A stretch of 64,000 nucleotides of DNA from Myotis daubentonii (GCF_963259705.1 NC_081846.1:54465205-54529204), one strand, 5' to 3'; counted from the first letter of the stretch, positions 1 to 11,356 are shown. Notes: a model not told the origin generated them from the sequence alone. Numbers and translations: made by a program.

Positions 1-1576
1 ATTGAAGAGAACACCACGGTGAGGAACACAAGCAAGAGCTTCTTTAGACGTAACATCCTTATAGTTTACCCAAAAAATGTAGTTGGAAGATACACTGTTG
101 GATGGATCAACCATGGTATAGGTAACAATGGCTATCCAATAAACGGATAACCATGCAATGTTATTTTTCTAGGGGAAAAAAGTAGGACATAATAAATGTT
201 AACTATAAAAGAAGAAAACAAGAGTAAGTAAAGGCTTATTCTAGAGAAAATGATGAAGGTAAGAATAAAGGTAGTAAAATATAGGTCAAGATTGAATTTT
301 ATACAGAGGTTAAGTAATTTGATTTTTATTCTAAAGAAAACGTTTAATGGGAAAATTGACAAATTAGGTAATAGATCAAGTGCTCTTACAAAATTCATGT
401 TTATATTTAAAAGTTACTAAGAGAGTAGACCTTAAAAGCACTCATCATAAGAAAAAAATTCTGTAACTATGTGCGGTGACGAATGTTACAAAGACTTATT
501 GTGGATGTCACTTCACAATATATACAAATATTAAATCATTATATTGTACACCTGAAACTAATATAATGTTGCATGTCAATTATACCTCAATTTAAGAAAA
601 CACATTTAGATTTTTATAATATTTGTATAACAAAAAAGATTTATTTGTTCCACTAACTGGTTCGCTTACTAAAATGATATGTGTTTCATAAAATGAGCTG
701 AATTCATATAGTTTTATGCTGATGCCTATAATGGGTTTGAGCTTACACAAGTAGGTGAAGTGAAAGAAGCTTTGGATCATCATGTTTGTAACTGAAGGGA
801 ATAAAAAAAGAAACTAGGAAGACTCGGATTTTTTAAAATATTTATTTAAAGCAGAACATTTTCAATTTTTTCAATTATGAGATTTGATAAAACAGAAGTG
901 AAGGATGCAAATACAGATGAAAAAAGAAGTTCACAAGCATAATGATAGATTAAGCAGAATGGAGAAATAGCTATGAGAGAGAGAAACCACAAAGTAGAGA
1001 TAAGAAAAAAAAAGTTTTTAAAAGGTATGAGATTTAAAATAAAAATGTGTTGCTATCCTCTTTCCTGAAGGGGAGATCAGAAGAAAATGGAAACAAGAAA
1101 TCCCTCCTGAGGGGGGTGCCCGAATTTCGTTAATAAACTGACTTTGGTTCTCCCAAAGATTTCAATATTTACACTAAAATAATAACAGGCAGCCCCTTAA
1201 CCTCAGCATATTCTGAAGAGCTGGAACAGTACTACAGAGCAAAGTAAAAGCATCTGGTTTCTTTACACAGAAGGACCACTTAGTGCTGCCATATGGCTTC
1301 ATTTAGGTCAACACCATTGTTATTTAATATGCTTTCAGTTAGTCTAGTCATATTATGCTGAATATGTGTGCTTTCAGTGCAATGCAGGCCTACCAGGTAT
1401 TAGAAATACTTCATAATGAAAGAAAACCCCAGAAAAAAAACAACAACTATCACTTTTATAGCAGTATGCACTCAAAAAAAGTTACCTTAATGATGATAAT
1501 TCACTCACAATGTCAACAAAAGCCACCAAATACAATACAATTCAATATATGACTCATTTTTCAATGTATCACTTAC
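1..1576 (-). other. SLC4A10: SLC4A10 intron, partial
   Basis: Intronic sequence downstream of the last visible exon. It contains an L1 3' tail near 468-600. From 600 to 1576 it is AT-rich sequence in which I recognise nothing else. The expected next exon (the remainder of extracellular loop 3) is absent. The first 165 bases hold short open minus-strand frames of unknown meaning. Confidence 0.8.
468..600 (+). mobile_element. L1 3'-end fragment
   Basis: The motif TTGTACACCTGAAACTAATA followed by a CAATTATACCTCAAT-like run and an A-rich end is the typical 3' terminus of laurasiatherian L1 elements. Only the tail is present. Confidence 0.7.
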
Positions 1577-1682
1577 TGACACAGTTAGGTTCTCCCAAAT
1601 TATGTCAGAGGCAGAAATATTGGACTCGCTCCATTCCTTTAGCGTGTCGTTGCTGGGGTTATGGGGCTCCACACAGTTGCAC
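1577..1682 (-). CDS. SLC4A10: SLC4A10 exon, start of large extracellular loop
   Basis: Exon of 106 bases with acceptor GCCTTTCCAG/GTGCAA and donor GTGTCA/GTAAGT. The first G completes Ser. It encodes CNCVEPHNPSNDTLKEWSES then NISASDIIWENLTVS. This is the beginning of the large extracellular loop 3, between TM5 and TM6. It carries two of the conserved loop cysteines and three N-glycosylation sequons (NDT, NIS, NLT); NPS is blocked by Pro. Sodium-bicarbonate SLC4 members are known to be glycosylated here. WSES is seen where I recall WRES in human. It is separated from the preceding exon by a 19.3-kb intron, and the next exon is not in the window. Confidence 0.96.
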
Positions 1683-1893
1683 CTGGAAAGGCAAAACGGT
1701 GCAGTCTGTGAAAAGTATCTTTTTGTCACCAGACTAATAACAAATATGCAATGGGTCCTTTTCCCTAGGCATGGCTTTCCTCCAACTAAGAGATAAGAGG
1801 TTAGTTTATCCTGAATTATTCTAGGACAGACCATGTCCAGAAAGTTGGATAGATATATAGCCAGGGCACTAGACCACTCTACAGTGTTTCCTA

Positions 1894-2058
1894 CAGTGGG
1901 GCCTTGACTTACGAGTTTAATTCGTTCCAAGACCGAGCTCATTAAGGAGCTCGTTAACTCAAATTACTCTATCACCTCAATGCAAAATATCGGCCGAGAG
2001 ACAGCTGGTATCTCAAAAAACTCGTTAGTCGGGACACTCGTAAGACAAGGCCCCACTG
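1894..2058. mobile_element. TA-flanked MITE (Tc1/mariner superfamily, Tigger/pogo-like)
   Basis: A 165-bp element with near-perfect long inverted ends: CAGTGGGGCCTTGACTTACG at the left is mirrored by a CGTAAGACAAGGCCCCACTG-type right end. It is flanked by TA on both sides (1892-1893 and 2059-2060), as expected for Tc1/mariner insertion. The CTTACGAGTTTAATTCGTTCC inner part repeats inverted. It has no coding capacity and was mobilised by a transposase made elsewhere. Confidence 0.8.
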
Positions 2059-2254
2059 TATTTCCTAGTGAAATAGGTCATTCCCTCTCTGTCCCAGTCA
2101 GAGAGTGTTTTATAAATTGCATTTTAGAACCAGGGCTTTGGGGCCCTTTTAAGCCAGGATGCCTTCTAGGCTTTAAGGGACTATCTGCCTCTAAACTATA
2201 AGTCAAGTGGAAAAAATGCTAAACATCCAAATCTATTATTATAATTTACTTATA

Positions 2255-2688
2255 TCCTATATAATAAAAGGCTAATATGCAAATTGACTGAACAACAGAA
2301 TGACTGGTCTCTATGACTCACACTGACCATCAGGGGGCAGATGCTCAATGCAGGAACTGTCCCTCGTGGTCAATGCACTCCCACAGGGGGAGCACCACTC
2401 AGCCAGAAACTGGGCTCATGGCTGGTGAGCACAGCGGCGGTGGCGAGAGCCTCTCCTGCCTCCGCGGCAGCACTAAGGAGGTCCGATTGCCGACTTAGGC
2501 CCACTCCCTTAAGTCGATCAGGCCAATCAGGGCTGGCCGGCTAGGGCGAGGGACTGCGGGAGGTTGGCCAGCCACAGTAGGTGGGCTGTTGGAGCGCACT
2601 GACCACCAGGGAGCAGCTCCTGCGTTGAGCATCTCCCCCTGGTGGTCAGTGCGTTGTCATAGCGACCGGTCAACCAGGTTGCTTAGAT

Positions 2689-2690
<2 letters not shown>
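2255..2690 (+). mobile_element. Helitron (Helibat type), 3' end missing
   Basis: It begins with TCCTATATAATAAAAGGC after an A, the standard Helibat 5' end, then AATATGCAAATTGACTGAAC. The interior has the usual CACTGACCACCAGGGGGCAG-like blocks. No CTAG-terminated hairpin is seen in this orientation before a GT/CA microsatellite at about 2693-2719, so the 3' end is lost or the element is fused to the inverted one that follows. Confidence 0.8.
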
Positions 2691-2719
<29 letters not shown>

Positions 2720-2720
2720 T
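2691..2720. repeat. CA-rich microsatellite
   Basis: Alternating CA with interspersed CG dinucleotides, lying between two head-to-head Helitron pieces. Confidence 0.9.
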
Positions 2721-2723
2721 ACA

Positions 2724-2897
2724 CTAGGGGCCGATGCATGAAATTTGTGCAAGGGGCTTGGCCCTCGCAACCCTGGCTGCCTCAGCTGGCCCTCACAGCC
2801 ACTAGCAGCTTCGGCCGGCCCTTGTAGCCCCGGCTTCATCCGGAAGGTCATTTGGCTGTTCGGTCTAGTTAGCATACTAGCTCTTTATTATATAGGA
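2724..2897 (-). mobile_element. Short Helitron, inverted, complete termini
   Basis: Read on the minus strand it begins TCCTATATAATAAAGAGC at 2897 and ends in CTAG at 2724-2727 just after the GTGCA-type stem. Flanking bases are A and T as expected. At 174 bp it has almost no interior. Confidence 0.85.
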
Positions 2898-2937
2898 TTT
2901 ATATCATTTATCAGATTTGGAGCATATCCTTCTAACT

Positions 2938-3035
2938 TCATTTAACCTTGATTACCTCCTCAAGACTCTATCTCCTAAGAATTGCAATGGAAGCTAGGGC
3001 TTCAACATATAAATTTTGAGGGAATACAACTCATC
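2938..3035 (-). mobile_element. MaLR-type LTR fragment
   Basis: The order of short conserved blocks (ACCTTGATTACCTCC, CTATCTCCTAA, ATTTTGAGGGAATACAACTCA) matches the antisense end of mammalian MaLR (MLT1/MST-like) LTRs. It is old and truncated. Confidence 0.55.
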
Positions 3036-3289
3036 TGAAGTAATCATTCTCTGGTTCTTTACTCCTGCTCCTTAAGATCAATTACCCTTTAAGAAAGCCT
3101 CTATCTCAGGCTATGCTTTCAGGTGAACCCAGGTTATAGTATGTTTTGTTCTATATGTATGGCGACACACACAAAAAAATGATCCATTGAAAGTCTAGTC
3201 ATGAAGGTATTACTATGCACAATGCTTAACTGAATAAAAAGTTAGTAAGTTATTTTTTAAAGTGAATTAAAAAGTTAATTCAATACTAC

Positions 3290-3760
3290 ACTTAGCAAGA
3301 CACCATGCTAAGTGTAACATTGAATAAGAGAGACATGGTCCTGGGGGCTTTCTTTAATGCAGGAGAGAAATACTAAACAGTCGATTACTTAATTATATAA
3401 ATACACTTGTGAAATATGCTATAAAGAAGCCTAGGTTGCTAAGAAGCCTTGAGTCTATGTGCTCAGGAAAAACTAAGAAAATGAGGCTTAAGCTGAGATT
3501 GAACAAAATTTCGTAAGAAATGGTGTGGGCAGGGTGGTGGTGTGGTGGACTAGACAGAGCAACAGCAGGGGGAAGGTCTGGGTCAGGGAGCAGATTGTCT
3601 CAGAAGGGTCAGTGCGGCTGAATCAGAAGCGGGGTGGGGAAAGAAATGGGGTGGGGCTGTGAGAGAGGCAAGGCCCAGACTGGACAGTGAGCCTTGCAGG
3701 CCCTAGTAAGTACTATTTTGAATGTTAAAGTGAGAACAGTAGGGCAGCTTCAAAGGATTT
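3290..3760. repeat. Ancient L2-like repeat fragment
   Basis: Degraded blocks such as AGACACCATGCTAAGTG, CATGGTCCTGGGGGC and AGTGAGCCTTGCAGGCCCTAGTAAG resemble the widespread old mammalian repeat also seen at about 10200-10520 and 27757-29740. The family name is uncertain. Confidence 0.45.
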
Positions 3761-4149
3761 TTGGAAAGATTTGTTTATTCCATTGTTGCTGTGGTTTTTG
3801 TAGGTCACGCAGCCCTCATATAAAGTCCGTATCATTAATTAAAAAGATTAGATGTAGGCATAGCTAGAATAATTGTAGCTCAAGCTCTGAGGGAATGTTA
3901 TTGAGGAAAAGTGCTCAGGCCATTGAGAGGTCTTGAAAGAGTCAGTGGACATAGTAGAGAATTGTGATAGAAAAGATCCTGCCTTGACTTCTGTCAAAAG
4001 TGTGGGAGGCAGAGAAGGTAAGGCCTGACGTTCTAGAGCCATGGATACCTTATCTATGTTACTACATATATAAGATCTGCTAGTTTCTCCAAGATCTGAT
4101 TTCTAAGTCTCAAGTTGGAATTCATAGACAAATTCTAATATGAAGTATA

Positions 4150-5362
4150 CTAGGGGCCCGGTGCACGAAATTCGTGCACTGGGTGTGGGGGGGGGGGAGT
4201 GTCCCTCAGCCCAGCCTGCCCTCTCTCACATACTGGGAGCCCTCAGGCGTTGACCCCCATCACCCTCCAATCGCAGGATCGGCCCCTTGCGCAGGCCTGA
4301 CGCCTCTGACAGAGGTGTCAGGCCTGGGCAGGGGACCCTCATTTCCCCCCATCACTGGTTCTGCCCCCAGCCCAGGCCTGATGCCTCAGCCAGAGGCGTA
4401 GACCCCCATCACCCTCTAATCACCTGATCGGCCCCTTGCCCAGGCCCGATGCCTCCGCCAGAGGTGTCAGGCTTGGACAGGGGACCCCCATCTCCCCCCG
4501 ATCACTGGCTCTGGCCCCCGCCCAGGCCTGAGGCCTCTGGCCCAGGAATCATGCCTGGGCAGGGGACCCCCATCTCCCTCTGATCGCTTGCTCCACCCCC
4601 CACCCAAGCCTGACGCCTCTGACCCAGGCTTCAGGCCTGGGCAAGGGGACCATCATCTCCCCCCAATCCCAGGCTCAGCCCCCCGCCCAGGCCTGATGCC
4701 TCGGCCAGAGGAGTTGACCCTCATCACCCTCCGATCACCAATCACCGGATCGGCCCCTTGACCAGGCCTGAGGCCTCCGGCAGAGGTGTCAGGCCTGGGA
4801 GGGGACCCCCAGCTCCCCGCGGTTGCAGGCTCCGCCCCTGCCCAGGCCTAACGCCTCTGGCTGAGGCGTCCAGCTTGGGCAGTGGGGACCCGCAGCTGCA
4901 GCAGCCCCGCGATCGTGGGCTCCGCTTTAGGCCTAGGCAAGGGACCCCTAGCTCCCGGGACTGCCAGCTTCGACCGTGTCCAGCTCCCATCGCTGGCTCC
5001 ACCCCTACTTCCTGCTATCACTGGCCAGGGCGGCAAAGGCACCTGATTCTCCGATCATGGCTGGGGGGCAGGGCAATGGCGGCCCCAGGGCCGCCTCTGC
5101 CCTGCCCCCCAGCTCTTAGCTCCCCCCTGGGTTTCCAATCACTGTCAGTGGCAGGGGGCTTCTTCCTGCTTTCCCTTTCGCCTCCCTGCATTGTGCCTAC
5201 ATATGCAAATTAACCGCCATCTTGTTGGCAGTTAACTGCCAATTTTAGTTGGCAGTTAACTGCCAATCATAGTTGGCAGTTAATTTGCATATAGCCCTGA
5301 TTAGCCAATGAAAAGGGTATCGTCGTACACCAATTACCATTTTTCTCTTTTATTAGTGTAGA
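4150..5362 (-). mobile_element. Helitron (Helibat type), 1.2 kb, GC-rich with internal repeats
   Basis: On the minus strand it starts TCTACACTAATAAAAGAG at 5362 and ends CTAG at 4150. The 3' hairpin GTGCACGAA/TTCGTGCAC is at about 4161-4178. Flanks are A and T, the normal Helitron target. The interior is strikingly GC-rich and built of repeated CCCAGGCCTGATGCCTC-like units, plus a long hairpin at 5061-5112 and palindromes near 5225-5266. No Rep/helicase coding is seen, so it is non-autonomous. Short open frames inside it follow from its GC content. Confidence 0.93.
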
Positions 5363-5839
5363 TTAGCAATTGTGAAAAAATTTCTCTCTGCATTTCTGAG
5401 AACTTTCTGTTGTTTCCATCTATTTTCCAAAAACAAAGGAAGTTCTTATGTTTCCCTGTTTTGTCTTATTTGCTCTGTGTGTATATGTTTGTAATATGTC
5501 TGCAAAGAAACTTATGAAAACCCTAAGCTTGGACCTGGCTGGGATGGCATACCATATTGTTCTTTCATCTAAAGGATCTATTTTTTTCTCTTTTTATTTT
5601 ATGCTCAATACATAAAAGCTTTTTTAAAAATGTATGAAGCCCTGGGGTTTTCAGGTGATCTCTTCTAAGCATTGATTTTTACAAAGATATTTTCATCAGC
5701 TGAAGGGGCATATTACTCGGCGATTCTCCCACCTTTTTTGATGCCACCTGCCATTCTTTAGGATAATTAATAAGTCTGAGCTCTGAGTGGAAAGAAAAGT
5801 AAAGCCTCCATTTGGAAGTAATATTGAAGTGAATCTTGA

Positions 5840-6170
5840 CTCTGCTCCTTGGCCCTATTTGACCTTAGGAAATCACAGAACATTTTTGAGCTTTTATTAA
5901 CTCATCTTACATCAAATATAATTATAACCATTGTGCAGGGTCATGTTGAGGCTTTAAAGGGGTACTATAGCATATGTAAAGTACTATTCCTAGAATTTAG
6001 TAGATGCTCAATATAAAGTACCTTATCACATATGTTTGTTATGTGGGTTTTAAAATACTTTGATATAATCTCATTGAACCTCAAATCACTCCTATGAGAG
6101 GTAGGACAGGTATTTTTATCCCCATTTAAAAAGGAGAAACTAAAGCTCAGCAGCTGGCTGGTACCATGGA
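5840..6170. repeat. MIR-type SINE fragments
   Basis: The stretch ending TTTAGTAGATGCTCAATA (to about 6025) reads as a plus-strand MIR end. 6040-6165 (TTTTATCCCCATTTAAAAAG) reads as a minus-strand MIR core. Both are old and diverged. Confidence 0.6.
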
Positions 6171-7589
6171 AAAGGATGCGGTAGGCCATAGGATGTTTGT
6201 TTGGTCTGTACTCCAAAAAATGGAGCCCTTGAGAGGTGGAATAGGCAAAGAAAGTTTTTTTTCACTTAGCATTGTCTTATTTCTAGTCTAACTTCATACT
6301 ATAGCAGAACAAGATGGCTGAGAATATCCTGGATTTATGGATGTTGGCCCCAGAGATATACATTTTATTATTTCAAAAAAAACACCAGGTGGGTTAGGAG
6401 AGGACCTGGTACAGAGTTAATCCATAAACTAATATTTATAACTGTGTTCAAAATTATAGGTAGAAAGCAAATATGTATCAACTATTTTATTCATTATGTA
6501 ATCGATATGGGAAGTCATTTTTAAAAGGACAGGTATCTCCAACAATTTTTGGCGTAAATTGTAAGAATTGGAAAAAATATATAAAGTAAATCTTATAAAG
6601 GTCATGTCCAGGACCTCCAACCTTGTGAGGAAGAGATATTTTTCATCTTCCTGAAACTGGATCCCAGAGTGATTCTGAGAATAAGGTATATTAGAGACAG
6701 TGAGGGGTGGAACAAAAGTACTACCTGCTTTGACCTCCCCATTGGGAATCCTAACTAAGGAAGCATGTGGGAGGAAGGAAGCAGCAAACAGCTTGGAGGG
6801 CTGCTCGGTGACCTGCCAGGTAGAACTTCAGGTCCTTCTGATAGACGGCACCCAATCCATTGGTCAGGAACTACTAAATGTAGGGCCTTGTGAACGTGTG
6901 CCTGGTTTCCGGAATTGGCATATGCTCTCTAACGTCTTTGCAGAATGATAAACATGATTTAATCTGCTAGATTAGAATAATTATGTTAGATAGTTGCCTA
7001 GGCACATACATATGCTATGGCTCAGGTCAAACCATTTGAATATACAGAAGACCTGCCTCAAATCCTTACCCAGCTTTGTCATGAATTCAAATAAAGATAC
7101 CAGCGGTGACTACTGCACAGTAGTGGTGCCCAAAAGAACGCTGTTAATATTATTCATTAGGAGCAATACTCTCTTTCTTGTTAAAGTAAATTAGTAACAT
7201 ATTGCCTGAATCTGTTATATCATGCGGTAAACATCCTGTTTTTTTAGGTAGCTAATGATTAGAATTCTCCAAGTTAGTTATTCTGCTAATTTACCTAAGA
7301 AAAAGCAGCCCAAAACCATTTTTAATAGGAATTATGTGCATATTCTGAAAATTTTGTAAAAGCATAGCTCTATAAGATAAAAGGAAACTTAAATGTAAAA
7401 TAGAAAATATATGGCAAGTTTCTTGTGGAAGTAACATAACAAAGGAGAAATAGCACTATAGTAGACCCATTAATACATCTATGTACAGACATATGTGTGT
7501 GTATAATGCACATATAAGCTTCCACTAGCTATTGCATATTTATACATATCTATCTGATATGCATATAGCTGCCACATGCATAACATGAG

Positions 7590-7750
7590 GCACTTCGTTT
7601 TCTAGTTTAATAGTTTGATTTCTACATGTTATAGATGCAGGAAACTAAGTGTTTGATGACTTACCCAAAGCCATACATGCTGATAGAATTACATTTGAAT
7701 CCAGGTCTGTTTGACCCTGAAACCTCTGCACTTGCAGCTACAATGTGCTT
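7590..7750 (+). repeat. MIR fragment interrupted by a SPIN element
   Basis: It carries MIR-like blocks: GGAAACTAAGTG, GACTTACCCAAAGCCA, TTTGAATCCAGGTCTGT. It ends where the SPIN copy at 7760 inserts. Confidence 0.6.
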
Positions 7751-7759
7751 CCTCTAGGC

Positions 7760-7910
7760 CAATGGTTCTCAACCTCCCTAATGCCGCGACCCTTTAATAC
7801 AGTTCCTCATGTTGTGGTGACCCCCAATTTCGTTGTTACAAATTGAACATAATTAAAGCATAGTGATTAATCACAAAAACAATATGTGACCCACAGGTTG
7901 AGAACCGCTG
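7760..7910 (-). mobile_element. SPIN-type hAT element, internally deleted
   Basis: The terminal inverted repeats CAATGGTTCTCAACCT and GGTTGAGAACCGCTG bound 151 bp. They are flanked by CTCTAGGC and CTCTAGAT, an 8-bp duplication with two changes that fits the hAT preference for CTCTAGAG-like targets. The internal GTTACAAATTGAACATAATT and GTGATTAATCACAAAAAC blocks are SPIN-specific. Orientation is by comparison with the copy at 20142. Confidence 0.88.
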
Positions 7911-8984
7911 CTCTAGATGCAGTTCTGTGCCATTTCCATCAGCAGAGCCAGATCAAAGAGATGGCTCCAGAACAAGGAAGTGATCTACATTTCACTATGC
8001 GGGCTTCCTAGCTTCCCCTTTCAGGACCCCTCTCCTGTACGGTATCACCTCCCAAAACACCCAGCAGACCTGCCCTCATATCACGATAACTACACCAGCG
8101 CTCTCCAGATTCCTGTTCCTCACAGCTGCGTCTCACCCTGGCCTGGGATGACTTCCTTCACTTAGCTGTGTGCTCCATTCCCCCAGCCTGGCTTCTTTTT
8201 CACAGCCACTGTGCGGTGTCAGTGAGGACAGTGATAGAATGTGTCATTCCATTCCTGGGGTACAGTGACATTCTAACAGTGATGTTCTGAAAGTACTAAG
8301 AAATCTGGTATAAAAATGTGAGTTCATAGAAAAGACACTTTTTGGAGAGTCAGATTTATAAGTGGACATTAGTCACCTATGCCTGCTTGTCAGGCCTATC
8401 TCTTGTTAATAATAGTTCTCATCCATAAATGAATTCCAACGAGAAGAAATAAGTTTTTTAACCTAAAAGATTTTTTTATACATCACAGGTATCAAAAGTA
8501 GCCAGTGTTCTTTCCTGAGGTAGGCGGATGTGATAACCACCGCCTTAAGGAAACAGAGGCATTGCTCTTTCCTGAGTCCCCACCTCTGATACCGGGAATC
8601 TCAGCAGAGAGTTCTTAGAGGCTGCAGCCTTGGACAAGACGTTTGAAAAAGCTCAAAGAAGGCTCTGGCTATTTAGAGTTTATGCTCTTAAACATCAAAA
8701 GCAGATATTCTAAATAAATAAAATGAGGAAAAAAATCCCATTTTCCTGTTTTTCACCTATACTGATGGACTTAAATAACTCCAATCGAAAACTACAAAAA
8801 GAAAAGAAAAGGGAAACCAAAAAAACTAGAGACAGCAATATAAGCAAATAAAATGTAAGTTTGGATTAAATTCTTCTGTTAATTTTATCCAAAGTAATTT
8901 TTAGTGACTCTGGCCATAAGATAGAAATGCTAATGCAAAAAATAATAATAATAATAACCTTTAGGTATATAAGTGCTTAGAATA

Positions 8985-9450
8985 CTGGACTTTAGTCTCT
9001 TTAGCCATGGTTCCTATGATCACTTACTGGAGGGACTTTGGACAAGTTATTTAACTTCTCTATATCTGTTTTCTTAAAGTGGGGATAATGAGCCCAGCCA
9101 ATGTGACTCAGTGGTTGAGCCTTTGACCCAGAAACCAAGGGGTCACTGGTTTGATTCTGGTTGCCAGCTCAATCCCCCACTAGGGAGCATGCAGAAGGCA
9201 GCTGATGGATCATGTTCCTCTCTTGTTGATGTTTCTATTTCTCTCCCTTACTCTCTCTCTCTAAAAAAACAATAAAAACATATTTTTTAAAAAGTTGGGA
9301 TAATGATAGTATTCAACTAACAGTATTATTACAAAGGTAAATTAGTTAATGTAGGTAAAAGCACCTAGAACAGAATCTGGTGTAAATAAATTCAAATTAG
9401 GTGTTAGGTATCATTATTGTTATTACTATTGTTACTAGACTAGAAATTTC
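8985..9450 (+). repeat. MIR SINE split by a Ves SINE
   Basis: The left half (ACTTTGGACAAGTTATTTAAC) ends at about 9091 and the right half (TAGTATTCAACTAACAG onward) resumes after 9306. The two halves join into one MIR once the Ves insertion and its duplication are removed. Confidence 0.7.
9092..9290 (+). mobile_element. Ves SINE
   Basis: tRNA-derived head GCCCAGCCAATGTGACTCAG with GGTTTGATTCTGG as the box B remnant, a TC-rich middle and an A-rich tail. The target duplication AAAGTGGGGATAATGA (9076-9091) recurs with one change at 9291-9306. Confidence 0.92.
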
Positions 9451-10199
9451 AGTAATCCAAAGGCAATAGAATGGATTGCATATGCACTTTTTTATTACAT
9501 TTTTTGAACCACCAGTATAAAATGTCAGTAATTCTGACTTATGATGTTGAATTGTTTGGCTTAAAATACACTCTTCACCAAACACTATGTTTTACCGCCA
9601 CTTCCCCTCCCCACACCCATGTGTGCGCTGTAAGCCATCTTGTTTATGTAAATGACTACAGAGTGATTAGATAAACATTATAATTAAATGCCCTCATCCA
9701 GAAGTCATTGCTTTTGTCAAGGCTAATGGAGGTGATCAGTCTTCTTTACAACAGAAGAGCCTGTGGCTGTCTTCTAGAAAACATAATTTGGTAGAACTGC
9801 CTTCAACATTATTACTAATTTGAGTCCCTGGGTTACAGATGATCTCCTTTGTCTTTGTAGTTATTATCAGTACCTTCCTGTGTGTGCTAAACAGTAATGG
9901 TTTGTGATTATTTTTTTTTAAGTCTTTTTATTGACTAAATTAACCCCTAGAGTGCTTTGTAGCAAGTTAGGTGTTAATATGTGGCATAAAGTCAGAGAAT
10001 TATGATCTATCTATCTGTAGAAGTCAAACGTGTTTTTATGTCTATACTTTTTTCTATTTCAAAAGTATTCTGAATTACCGAAATAATAAAAGCAGACTAA
10101 AGGATATTTATAAAATAAAGAACAAAAAGAAAATCAGTCTTTCTATCAGTTACTGTGATTTTTGACATATTTCTTTCAGTAGTTCTTATTATGTTTTCA

Positions 10200-10520
10200 A
10201 CATATTTATGAGCATACAGTGTTTTCTAGCCCCATCAGTGGGCTTTGAGAAGCAGTGTGACATGCTCTGACTTGGGCTGTAAGAGAATAATTCTGACTGC
10301 TTCATAGAGAACAGTCTGTGTGAGAGCAAGTGTAAAATCAGGGACACCAGTTGAAAGGCAATTGTAATAATCTAGACAAGAGATGATGGAGAAAGAGAGG
10401 GTGGTAAGTAGTGTTTAAGTTTTATATAGAGAGCCATTATATTTGTTAAGAAGTCTGGGTGTGTCAGAGAGTAGTCAAAAATAAATCCATGGTTTTTTTC
10501 ATCAGAACAGCTGAAAGGAT
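10200..10520. repeat. Ancient L2-like repeat fragment
   Basis: The ACATGCTCTGACTTGGGCTG and AATTCTGACTGCTTCATAG blocks, and CAATTGTAATAATCTAGACA, match the order of blocks in the longer copy at 27757-29740. Confidence 0.5.
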
Positions 10521-10613
10521 AGGGTGGCCATTAACAGGGGAACGACTTCAGAGAGTTTGCTCCTACAACTCCAAAGATAAATAGAACTAAACTACTGTAG
10601 AGCATTTACTCAG

Positions 10614-11012
10614 TATACTAGCTTTCTGGGGCTGCTATACCAAAACACCAAGAACTGGGTGGCTTAAAAAATCAAAATTTATTTTCTTACAGCTCTGGAG
10701 GCTGTAAGTCTGTGATCCAAGTGTCATCAGCTTGATTTCCTCGGAGGCCTCTCTTTGGCCTGCAGATACTGCCCGCTCGCTGTGGCCTCACATGTTCCTT
10801 TTAATGTGCCTGTGCATTCTGGTGTCTCTCTTCTGTGTCCAAATTTCCTCTTCTTTTAAGGACACCAGTCAGATTTGATTAGGACCCACCCACATGACCT
10901 CATTTAACCTCAATTATCACTAAAGGCTCTGTCTCCAAATATAATCACAATCTAAGTTAAAGGTTTCGATCTTCCACATACGAATTTTGGTGGAACACAA
11001 TTCAACTCATAA
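10614..11012 (-). mobile_element. MaLR-type LTR (MLT1/MST-like), antisense on plus strand
   Basis: Blocks CTGGGGCTGCTATACCAAAA, CAGCTCTGGAGGCTG, TGGCCTCACATG, CTTTTAAGGACACCAGTCAG and the terminal GAACACAATTCAACTCATAAC lie in the order of a MaLR LTR read backwards. It is old, with no coding region. It has the same orientation as SLC4A10. Confidence 0.75.
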
Positions 11013-11356
11013 CACCAAGTGATATGATTTCACAGTGAGTGAGGACCACCTCTCTTACTCCCTAAAGTCTGTTTTTATAATTGAAAATAAAATTCTACCA
11101 TAGGTGCTTCATTCTTTTAAACACAAAAAAATGAAATGTTTTGAAAGAAATAAAACTAGACTTATAATATTATAAGTAGCAATTATTACTCATAATTTTT
11201 TTCATTTACATGGATTTTGATATAAAAATCCATTGGAATTTTTGGAAGAACATAGAATAATATTATTTTTCTCATTTCCTTAACTAGATTCAAGCCTCCT
11301 TTAAAGTAGAAAATGTAACAATTTTATCTCCCATAGTTCCAGCATACTATAGAATA

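Noticed and set aside
4174..5213. Several GC-rich open frames of 64-151 codons
   Set aside because: All lie inside the Helitron at 4150-5362 and follow from its GC-rich tandem repeats. They lack recognisable domains and occur on both strands.
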